From Polytrichum commune (taxonomy: Eukaryota; Streptophyta; Polytrichopsida; Polytrichales; Polytrichaceae): a stretch of DNA of 64,000 nucleotides. The translations under genes and the position numbers were made by a program. The DNA lies in assembly GCA_950295325.1 (NCBI GenBank), contig OX485803.1, forward strand, positions 7,626,001 to 7,690,000, in the 5' to 3' direction. Below are positions 10,900-19,468 of this stretch, one piece after another (position 1 is the first letter of the stretch; each line of letters opens with the position of its first letter). Under the pieces are notes generated by a model, which was not told the origin of the DNA, made no database searches, and saw nothing but the letters and a program-made list of their open reading frames with translations.

Positions 10900-12694
10900 G
10901 AATTTGGAGGGGGTGGAGTGGTAGATTTTGAATTATTCTTGGTTCATTAGTGTGGTGCCATTAGGCATGGTTATTTGGTCTAGTGTTGTTATATTATGTA
11001 TGAGAAATTTGTGTAATAATTTAAGTGATGTGTTGGGATTTAGACCTTGTAGCATTTGTGCTTCTTGCATCCACGCATTTCGAGTGGGGATGGGTGTAGT
11101 AGGAAGTTGTTAATTGTACTTTTTAGATGAACTCCGGCTTCATGCTTGAGCAAGAATAATGTTCTAGTGATAGGTGATCTAACACAGTGGTGGTATTTAA
11201 TACGGGAAATTTCTTTTAGAGCCCTCATATTTGGCAAGAATAAATTGCATTAGGCTACTATAGATTTTGCCGATTCGACCTTTATCATTAAGGGCGTTTT
11301 ATAGTTGTTCACCAATACATCTTAAGTAGGCATTTTGTAGTGAAAATGCTTCAATTCCGAATAGGTTGTATGGAAGTTGTGTAGCGATGTTAGATGTGCA
11401 TTTGGGTATTCTACAAATCGTTTTATGGAGTGCTATGATTTTTTTATCAAGTTTCTTAATAGCTGGTATGAAGTATGGTACTGCATAAAAACTATATGCT
11501 ATCCCAGTACGAATGACTGTATCTGCCATGTTGATTTTTTGTTTAATAGTAGCTGGGCATGTTACGAGGGCTTGACATTGTTTGATTACTTTAGCTGTAG
11601 TGGTATTTATTTGTGTTTTCCATTTAAGTGATGGTGCGAGGTTTATTCCTAGATATGTGTATGGTTCGTGTTGGTTTAGGGCTAGTATAGGTTGGTTTCT
11701 ATAATTTATGTTGGTGGCCTGGATTAGGCCTTGAAGGTTGTGGGGTTAAGTTTGGATTTGTTTGGGCATCCAGTCACTGCACATTTGGATATTCCGAGGT
11801 CCATTCCTGCCTATTCGCAGAATTTGTCTAGTTTATTTAGTTGTGTTTGTAGTGTCTCTAGTTTGTTGGCGATCGCGGCTAGGTCATATGCTGCTGATGA
11901 GATTTTAACTTTGGATGTACCAAAGGTATATCCATTGTTCTCATGTTGTAGTCATCTGAGGAGAGGGTTCTAAAAATATGATAAATAGATATGGGCTAAG
12001 GGTATCGCCTTGTATTGTACCTCTTTAAATGAGAATTGGTAAGGTTTTTCCAAAATGTTCTCCAGTAAATATGATTGAGGATTGTGAGTATATGTTTCCT
12101 TTGAGGTTTATGGAGTCATTAGGGTATCCTAGGTCTTTCATTATGGCTAGGAGTCGGGCGTGGTCAATGGAGCCAAAGGCGTTTTTGAAGTCAATGTAGA
12201 GAATGTATATATCTTGATTTGTGAGTCTTGCGTCTTCAAGTGCTGCGATTAGTATTTGGATTTATCTGGAAGTACTTCTTTCTGCTCTGAACCCTTCTTG
12301 GCTATCGTGTAGTATTTGGTATCTTTCGTCATACGCGGATAGGATGGAGGTTAATGTACTTGTGTAAAGTTTATATATTGTGTTAGCTAGTGCGATAGGC
12401 CTGTGATTTGTTAGTTGTGATGGGTTCCCTTTTTTATATAGTAAAACTGTTAGACTAGTTTTCCATGATGCGGGAATTTGTTTCTGTTTGTAGCAGTGTT
12501 TAAAAAATAGGAAGAGTAGTTTGTCGAAACGCGGAGGCAAATTGTTTAGGATTGAGTTGGGAATTTTGTCTGGACCTGGGGCTTTGTTATTACTTAGGTT
12601 TTTAAGACAGAGGTCGTAGGTTTCTTGGTCAAAGTACGTGTGTAAGGGGATTTGGGGTTCTCCTCGTTTGTCAATTGTGTATCCTTCTAAGTCA
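10900..12694 (-). pseudogene. LINE copy 1 reverse transcriptase, broken
   Basis: Minus-strand fragments give an RT of non-LTR type. In order: N-K-A-P-G-P-D-K-I-P (near 12580), H-R-P-I-A-L-A-N-T (near 12390), Q-E-G-F-R-A-x-R (near 12290), Y-I-D-F-K-N-A-F-G-S-I-D-H (near 12190), and a Q-G-D-x-L-S-P-Y-like segment (near 12000). The catalytic Y-A-D-D box near 11890 reads A-A-Y-D-L-A, as if two codons had been lost, and a stop lies a little further on. Beyond it, K-C-A-V-T-G-C and later K-I-I-A-L-H-K-T (11299-11529) fit the thumb region. The gene is dead. Confidence 0.75.
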
Positions 12695-14651
12695 TGCCAT
12701 GGATATCACAATCACTAAATCTAACTAATAATTCTAACCTATAGATTCAAAGCCCCAAGACTTGGAGACTCACCCCGGGATAAGTGTCGAAGTCGAAATT
12801 CCTAAATTAATTATCCATCTAAAAATTTAATGAGCTACCGATCTTCGGTTTCTTTTGATGTTCTTATCAAAACCCCAAGAAGGTGGCGAACGTACCTTCG
12901 CCGCACTCCTTCCTCAAAAATGAAATTGCATAATTGACAATGTAATTCATTCCAAGAAATTAATTGAAATACAACTACTCTAATAAAGTCAAATATAAAA
13001 CCCAAGATAGAAACTTACCGCACCTCGAGTGCTCCTTCCTCTCTCTCAAGTTCGTATCTCCACATTCTCCTACTTGCCTCTAAGTCTTCTAGTTGCCTCC
13101 AAGTCTTTTAACTACTACCCACTTCACTCCCGGCGGACGCACCATTTATGTGAGGCCAAATCCACCCCCCTTTAGCGTCCTAGTCCGGGTGATGACTTTG
13201 AGAATCACATGTGTCTATTACAACATTGAACCGTGTGCAAGGTAATTTTCATGTTCAAATGAACACATATTGTCTCATTCATTGTGTTTAATTAATGTTA
13301 GCCTCTTGGCTTGTGGTAGAGTTAGCTTTCTCAAGAGTCCAACCCGCAGCTTTAGCCACACATGTCCTTAAGGATATTCCCCTCACTCTTTTAATCTTCA
13401 CTTCTTTTTTTTCTGCCATTGCAAGAATCCTCCACATTCTCCATTGATTGTACACGTGAATTATGGTGACTTGAGAGTGTACAAGTGTTAAGAAACACTT
13501 TACTCCATAGTCAATGTTAAATACAATCACATGTGACTTCCACACACACATCGCCTATCCTATTGAGCTTAACACTTGTCTAGGAACTATTTTAATCTAC
13601 AAATGGTCTAAACCCCTCATGGCTAGTTTAGTGGCACCCCCTTCTTAATCTTAACCTTAGCTCGCTAAACCAGCCAACCGGCTAATTAACCTATCGGTCC
13701 AAATCTGGCCTATTTACCGGCAGTCCCTTGGTTAACCTGGAATCAACATCTAAGTTGGGTGCAGTTCGGCTGCCCAGCAGCAACTAAGTTGGGTGCAGTT
13801 CCAGCTGCCAGCAGCAACTAAGCTCGGTGTAGTCTCGGCTGCCCAGCAGCAACTAAGCTGGGTGCAGTTCCAGCTGCCAACAACAACGAAGCTCGGTGTA
13901 GTCTCGGCTGCCCAGCAGCAACTAAACTGGGTGCAGTTCCAGCTCCAAGCCGTGTTTAGGCAGATGTCTAATAAGTCCTAACAACTATTCTCAACCCCTA
14001 ATATTTAATCGAATATTCCTCTAGTCCCTTGACCAATGAATGAACACATCCCACTAATTTCACTAAACTAACCCCTAATCCTCCTAGGCAATCTCAAGCT
14101 CTAAGAGCTCACTCACTTGGGAGGCATTGAGAGAGAGAGAACTTAACTAATTAACTTTACGAAAAACTACTAACCCACACACGTGGCTCAAGCTCTTAAG
14201 AGCTTGCTCCCTTGAGAGCGCTTGATGGAGAGAGAGAAAAATAAGAGAGAAACCACCTTAAGTAGTAAAGAGGGAGAGAGGGAGAGAGAGGTAAGGATAG
14301 GGTGAGAAGATTAGCACCTCCAATGACAATCCCTTAACCTTCACCTCTAAAGTAGAGACTAATCCCCTTCCACCAAGCTTCCTTCTTCCTAAACTAACAA
14401 GGTGGATCCAAAAGTGGGCATTTAACCCGCGGAGCTCACCTTGCTTCACCTTACTCCATACTCACATTATCAAGGCATACTCTTATTGATTTCAACCGTA
14501 AAATAATCACACAAAACATTCTAATGCCTAAACTTAAATCCACACCACACTTCATTCTTTTTATGTTTTGTGAATAACATAACACCTCAAAGTCAAACAC
14601 GAATTGGGTTCGAAGTGTTAATCACCACATGTGGGCACCATTTTGGGTTCA
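12695..14651. mobile_element. Foreign 1.96-kb insert splitting the LINE, possibly a solo LTR
   Basis: The A/C-rich LINE sense composition and coding continuity stop abruptly at both edges and resume beyond them. Read on the minus strand the insert starts TGTGAACCCAAAATGG and ends ATATCCATGGCA, so it has TG...CA ends as LTRs do. No protein coding is seen inside. It holds a 34/35-bp tandem array (13748-13950) and GA-rich stretches. I could not find a matching 4-6-bp target duplication, and the exact ends are uncertain by a few bases. A non-autonomous element or other insert is equally possible. Confidence 0.4.
13748..13950. repeat. 34/35-bp tandem array with alternating unit types
   Basis: About six units start AACTAAGYTSGGTGYAG. 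Type A units carry GTTCCAGCTGCC and type B units carry GTCTCGGCTGCCC, and the two types alternate, giving a higher-order period near 70 bp. The array lies inside the insert that splits the LINE. Confidence 0.75.
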
Positions 14652-14653
14652 CA

Positions 14654-15370
14654 GCAGTGTAGTGGATGTGTATTTTGATGGTGGCATGTGGGGACTGTTG
14701 GGCGGTTACTGATAGATTGTTGCGCGTAAATTTCTGATGCAATGTCTTCAGGGTTAGTTAATATATAATTTTGTCTATCAATGATGGAATCAAGAGGTGA
14801 GGTTTCAGTGTTTTTGAAGACTTTACGGTTTTTTTTTTGGTTTTTTTTTCATACATTTGGCGGTATTTTGATACGGCTTTTAGAATGCAGTCTTTGGTAT
14901 ATTTTGTTGTGATTTTCTTGGCTGCTTTATTTGCAGTTTTTGCGATGGTTGCTATGGCATTAATCCATTCGGCAGAGGGTGGTATTATAGCAGGTGGATG
15001 TGGCATGTTGGTGATTTCGGATATCGTTGAGGATGGGATGTGTTAGCCAGTGTGGGTCATGTTGTGCTATGTATATGGTTTTCCTAATGAGGTGATATGT
15101 ATTGAGGTATCTTTCCCATTCTCTAGCTAGTTTGCGTGGAAGAAAACCACCTTGTTGTGATGTTCTGTTTGTAAGGCTAGGTAATGGGTCCGCTTTACAG
15201 GTTTTTTCAATTGTTTCTGAGATTTTGTTTACAATGTAATCCATTGATGTACAGGTTTCTTGTCATTGATCAGATGTTAAGTGTCGTGGGTTTTTTAGTA
15301 ATATGGTAAGTGCTTTTAATTGTGTAGAATTTTCTTCAAAGAATGTTATGTTGAATTTTTCTAGGTTTTT
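14654..15370 (-). pseudogene. LINE copy 1 ORF2, EN-RT linker
   Basis: Two overlapping minus-strand open stretches (15244-14960 and 15006-14758) sit between the endonuclease and the RT. They are basic and helical-looking, with A-R-E-W-E-R-Y-L-N-T-Y and K-K-T-K-K-K-T near their ends. They continue through N-P-E-D-I-A-S-E-I-Y-A up to the insert edge. This matches the usual linker before RT block 0 in LINEs. A frameshift near 15000 separates the pieces. Confidence 0.55.
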
Positions 15371-15400
15371 AAGTGGTATCGGGTTCAGTATTCTAGTTTG

Positions 15401-16620
15401 TTAGGTGTTTGTAGGGGGTGGGGGTCTCGCTATAAGTGTGTTGTGTAGGATGTGTAATATGACTGGGTAGTGGTCTGAATTTAGATTCATGTTTGTGTTT
15501 GTGGTAGAGATGAATTTGCTGTTGTCCGGGGAGTGAATGTAGAAGCCATCTATTAGGCTTGTTGATGTGTAATTATAGTGTGTATATGTGGTTAGGGTGT
15601 GTATTGATTTGGTGGTGATTTCGTTCTTAAGGTGTGGGATGAGACATGTGTCTTCTAAGTGTGTAGGCATATACATGTATATGATTAACCATGGTATTAG
15701 TGGATGGTTGTTTATTATTATTATTTGTAGATACGGGGAGATGTTTGCTGGCGTGGGAATTTTGGTGACATTTCCCGGGAATGCATATTTATTATGGATA
15801 AGTGTGAGTAGGCCACCTCTTCCGGGAGTATAAGGCATTCTTTGTTGAATGCACCTTGTGAGTGCGTGCGTGTTGTTAAAAATGAGTTTGAATTCTGGGA
15901 ATAGGTTTTGTATATATTTTATAGATTTGTTTGCAGTAAGTTTGGTTTCTTGGATATGTATGATTGCCGTGTTATTTAGATAATTATTTATTAGGCTTTG
16001 TAAATTTGGTAATGATATGTTGATTGATGATGCGTTCCATGTTATTATGTTAGTTTCGTGCTCGGTGTTGAAATAGATTCTTGCGATTGGTGTGGGAGCG
16101 GCTGGGAGTGGGGGTGGGTGTGAGTATTCGTCAATGTTTTCTAAACATCTAAGTACTTCGGTTATCAACTGGTTTGGGAGGAAAGGGAATTCTTTCTTGA
16201 GGGTGATTGATGTGGGTGTGGTTACTTGGTTGTGGATGAATTCGTATATTTTTGTATGTATTGAGTTATGAGGGAGTATTATATTTTTATTGTTTTCTAT
16301 AAATGTTGTGTAGGGGTGCGGTGTCAGTATGTGTCGCTCGGGGGGGTTTGCGAGGTTAGCTAGTCTAATGATTAATGTGTTGGTCCATATGTTATTAAAG
16401 TGGTAGTTTTGGGGTTGGGCTAGTATGTTATTGCATGTGTCTATTGAGGGATGGATGGTAATGATTAGGGCGTATAGCATATGGGTTGGTGGTGATTGAT
16501 TTTGTGTTTGGGTATATTGGTGTAGATGTGGGTATGTAGTGATTGCTTGGGGGTGTAGTGGGTGTGTGTGTTTTAGTATAGGGGCGAATGTATTTGCTAT
16601 GTGTTGGTATTCAGGTTGTA
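15401..16620 (-). pseudogene. LINE copy 1 APE-type endonuclease, internally deleted
   Basis: A 359-residue open stretch (first Met at 16480) whose frame is open upstream to about 16650. Endonuclease/exonuclease/phosphatase motifs: T-W-N-A (Asn149), I-Q-E-T-K (Glu178), G-R-G-G-L (about 220), I-Y-M-Y-M-P (about 267), S-L-I-D-G-F (Asp311) and L-N-S-D-H-Y-P (Asp336-His337). The G-D-F-N block expected between I-Y-M-Y-M-P and S-L-I-D-G is missing, and the spacing there is too short, so an internal deletion around residue 297 is likely. Its role in the family is to nick target DNA and prime reverse transcription. The stop at 15401 cuts it from the linker. Confidence 0.75.
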
Positions 16621-18824
16621 GTTTTATAGTATTTGGAATAAAATATGTGTTGGTTTTTTTTTTTTTTTGTAGCAGGGTGTGTACGTAGGATATTAGGCAT
16701 TGGTCCAGGGTTGAGTTCGATGTCCCCGCATTTTACCAGATCTAGTTTATTAATGAAGTAGTATCCGTAAAATTGCAATGTTTTTGGTTTTCTCATATTT
16801 ATTTTAAGGTATTTTATGTAAGTGAATTTGGTTGTAGTAAAGAGGTTAGGCATAGCGGGTATGATTTTTTCTACTAATTTGTGTGGGAAGTATGACGTTG
16901 CATTATTTGTAGGTAGCGGGTTTGTTACTGAGTTAGGCTTCCATTTGTTTATGAGGTGGTATGTGTCGTTGTTTGTGTGGCGAGGCCGGTAGATCGAGGC
17001 CGTTTTGTTTAGTGGGTAGGGTTTATATTTTGAGTAAGGGTAGTTATATTTTTGGTGAGGTTCGTATTTAGGGAGTAGGTGGTGTTTTGAGTGGGGGTAA
17101 GGTGTGGGGTTTGGATGCAAATTGTTTGTAGGGTGAAGCTTGTGAGATTTTGGGTTGGATTGGGTTTCTTGTTTTGGATGAGAACTATACACTGGTTGGT
17201 ATTTGTGTTTTGAATATATTTTGGTTTTTGGATGCATTTTGTGTTTTAGATGGATTCTATAATTTGGATGAAGCTTGTCTCGTGGATGAAGATTGTGTTT
17301 TGGATAAGGGTTATATCTTGGATGAGAATTGTATTGTGGGTGGGGCCGGGGTATTTTTTGTTTTGGGTGGGTATCATGTTGTGGGGCGGGTGTTATATTT
17401 CCTACTTGGTTGGGTAAAGGGCGTGTTTTGATTGCTTTTTGGTTTTTTATGCGTACGGTTTTAGTTGTGGTGATCGGGTAGGGTAGGGTGTGTGTATTGT
17501 TGCTTGGTTGTTTAGGTGTGAGAGGAGAGTTAGGTTTTGGTTGTGTTTTTTGTTTTGGATGTAGGCTATGCTTTGGATGTGATTTGAGTTTAGAGTGAAG
17601 TCCATTTCTTGGGAAGTACCTATATTGTGAGAGAAGCCGGTGTATTTTGAGTTTTGGATGAGTGGTAAGTTTTGGATGTGTAGTGTATTTTGTTTGGGGA
17701 TTGTATTTAGGGTGGTTGTTAGTGTAGTTTGGTTCATTTATAAGTTGTATACTTGATGTATTTGAGGTAGTAGGGGGGTATCTATATAGGTTATTTGTTT
17801 TTGGTTTTGTCGTACTTGGTTTTTGGTTTTTAATGAGTGCTAGTTTTGTTGTAGAAGAAATGTGGTGTAGGGTGGGTGTTATGTTTTGTTGTTGTTTGGG
17901 TACGGGGTGTGAGTTCGCATAGTATTTAGGCATTTGATTTGTCCTTAAGGTAGGATTCCAATTGGTGAGGTGGTTTTTGCGGTTGGTTTTGTGGCAAGGC
18001 CGGTAGGCCGAGGCCATTTTGTTTGTTGGGTATTGTTTGTATTTTGAGTGGGGGTTGGGTTGTGAGTGGGGGTAAAGTATGTGTTTTGGGCGGGGTTTGT
18101 GTTTAGGATGTAATTTATTTTTTTGGTATGTCTTTGGGTTAGGATAGGTTCCTTGTTCATGGTGTGGGTTATGTTTTGGATGGGATATGTGTTTTGAGTA
18201 AGTTATGTGCTTTGGATGAGATCCGTGTCTTGGGTGAAAGTAGTTTGTTGGATGTGATATGTGTTTTGGGTATTTTACGTATTTCGGGGTGTGTGTAGTG
18301 TTACTTGATTGTTTAGATGTGAGGGGGGGATTTAGTTTTGGGTGTGGTCTTTGTTTTGGATGTAGATTATGTTTTAGATGCGGTTTGGATATAGGATGAA
18401 GTTCGTTTCTTGGGAGGTACCTATATTGTGAGTGAAGCCGGTGTATTTTGTATTTTGGATGGGAGGTATAATTTGGATGTATGGTGTATTTTGTTCGGGG
18501 AGTATGTTTTGGGTGGTTGTTGTTGTGTGGGTGGTTAGTGTAATTTGGTTTATTTATAATTTTTTTAATTATATTTGATGTACTTGAGGTAGAGGGGTAG
18601 TGTCTTTGTAGGTTAATTGTTCTTGATTTTTGATATTTAATGAGTGTGAGTTTTGTTGTAGAAGAAGTTTGATGTAGGGTGGGTATTATGTTTTCTTTTT
18701 GTTTGGTTGAGGGGTGTGCGCTCACATAGTATTTAGATATTTGATTTGTTATTGAGGTAGGTTCCCAATTAGTGGGGTGGTATTTGCGGTTAGTTTTGTG
18801 GCGAGGCCGGTAGGCCGAGGCCAT
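16611..18824 (-). CDS. LINE ORF2 N-terminal His-Pro-Lys repeat region ending in a 2A motif
   Basis: A 737-residue open frame, extremely rich in His, Pro, Lys, Asn, Thr and Tyr and almost free of acidic residues. Short units such as H-P-K-H-N and L-H-P-K-Q recur dozens of times. On a larger scale there are three diverged units, each starting M/T-A-S-x-Y-R-P-x-H: residues 1-269, 270-607 and 608 to about 680. The same frame-like signal continues upstream to about 19200 after a stop near 18915, so the first Met used here may not be the natural start. Residues 694-708 read L-D-L-V-K-C-G-D-I-E-L-N-P-G-P, a canonical 2A. 29 residues later the frame ends just past a 15-A run; a one-base change in that run would continue into the endonuclease. 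Likely a basic nucleic-acid-binding leader, by inference from charge only. Confidence 0.7.
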   Translation of the reverse strand: MASAYRPRHKTNRKYHPTNWEPTSITNQISKYYVSAHPSTKQKENIIPTLHQTSSTTKLTLIKYQKSRTINLQRHYPSTSSTSNIIKKIINKPNYTNHPHNNNHPKHTPRTKYTIHPNYTSHPKYKIHRLHSQYRYLPRNELHPISKPHLKHNLHPKQRPHPKLNPPLTSKQSSNTTHTPKYVKYPKHISHPTNYFHPRHGSHPKHITYSKHISHPKHNPHHEQGTYPNPKTYQKNKLHPKHKPRPKHILYPHSQPNPHSKYKQYPTNKMASAYRPCHKTNRKNHLTNWNPTLRTNQMPKYYANSHPVPKQQQNITPTLHHISSTTKLALIKNQKPSTTKPKTNNLYRYPPTTSNTSSIQLINEPNYTNNHPKYNPQTKYTTHPKLTTHPKLKIHRLLSQYRYFPRNGLHSKLKSHPKHSLHPKQKTQPKPNSPLTPKQPSNNTHTLPYPITTTKTVRIKNQKAIKTRPLPNQVGNITPAPQHDTHPKQKIPRPHPQYNSHPRYNPYPKHNLHPRDKLHPNYRIHLKHKMHPKTKIYSKHKYQPVYSSHPKQETQSNPKSHKLHPTNNLHPNPTPYPHSKHHLLPKYEPHQKYNYPYSKYKPYPLNKTASIYRPRHTNNDTYHLINKWKPNSVTNPLPTNNATSYFPHKLVEKIIPAMPNLFTTTKFTYIKYLKINMRKPKTLQFYGYYFINKLDLVKCGDIELNPGPMPNILRTHPATKKKKNQHIFYSKYYKTTT
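16654..16668 (-). other. 15-A homopolymer at the 2A/endonuclease frame switch
   Basis: Fifteen consecutive T on the plus strand (A in the sense strand). The His-Pro-Lys/2A frame and the endonuclease frame differ by one here. The endonuclease frame is open from this run onward. Confidence 0.8.
16701..16745 (-). other. 2A ribosome-skipping motif
   Basis: The sense codons give L-D-L-V-K-C-G-D-I-E-L-N-P-G-P, with the final Pro at 16701-16703. This fits the 2A consensus D-[VI]-E-x-N-P-G|P with the usual upstream hydrophobic stretch and Cys-Gly. In 2A, the ribosome fails to form the Gly-Pro bond and continues, giving two proteins from one frame. The location, just before the endonuclease, is where 2A sits in some animal and trypanosome LINEs. 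Confidence 0.85.
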
Positions 18825-19468
18825 TTTGTTTGTTGAGTATTGTTTGTACTTTGAGTGGGGGTTGGGTTGTGAGTGGGGGTAAGGTATGGGTTTTGGATGG
18901 GGGTGGTGTTTAATTAGGATGTAATTTCTTTTGTTGGGATGTCTTTAGGTTAGGGTGGGTTTTTTGTTTATGGTGTGGGTTGTGTTTTGGACGAGGTGTG
19001 TGTTTTGAGTAAAGTGTGTATTTCGGGTGGAATCTATGTCTTGATTGAAAGTAGTTCGGTGGATGACGTATGTGTTTTGGATACTTTCCGTACTTCGTAT
19101 GAAGGTTGCTTGTTGGGTGGGGGTTGTGCTCTAGGTGGTAATTATATTTTGGGTGAAGATGGGGTACTTTGTACTTTGTATGTATACTGTATTTTATACT
19201 GATACTGTATTCTATATGATATTTTTGTATGGAAGGTATATGTATTCTGGTATATGTATTGGGTGAGTGGTTTGTTGGGGCATATCGTATTGGAGTAGAT
19301 GTGAGGTATGTTCATATTTTGTATAAGTTTTTTGACATCGTATGCTACTTTGTATGAAACTAAGGTATAGTATGTTTATTCTAGTATGTATTTGTATTCT
19401 ACTATATACTTCTACGTATTTAGGGTAGTATTGTAGTAAATACTTTTTTTTTGCTTGGCAGTTTGTGG
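18825..19468 (-). pseudogene. LINE copy 1 ORF2 start region, broken
   Basis: A GTGA overlap at 19469-19472 joins the end of ORF1 (TGA) to a frame that runs to 19212 with no ATG at its beginning. From about 19200 to 18915 another frame reads H-P-K-Y and H-P-H-P-T-type repeats, the same style as the large His-Pro-Lys frame. I infer that ORF2 originally began near the end of ORF1 and ran through here. The true initiation codon cannot be decided. Confidence 0.4.

Noticed and set aside
12695-14651. Complete LTR retrotransposon
   Set aside because: No gag-pol coding and no second LTR within the insert; at most a solo LTR.
17150-17431. Plus-strand open stretches across the His-Pro-Lys region (also 18975-19202)
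   Set aside because: Antisense shadows of the repeat; Val/Leu/Asp/Gly-rich composition follows directly from the complementary H-P-K codons.
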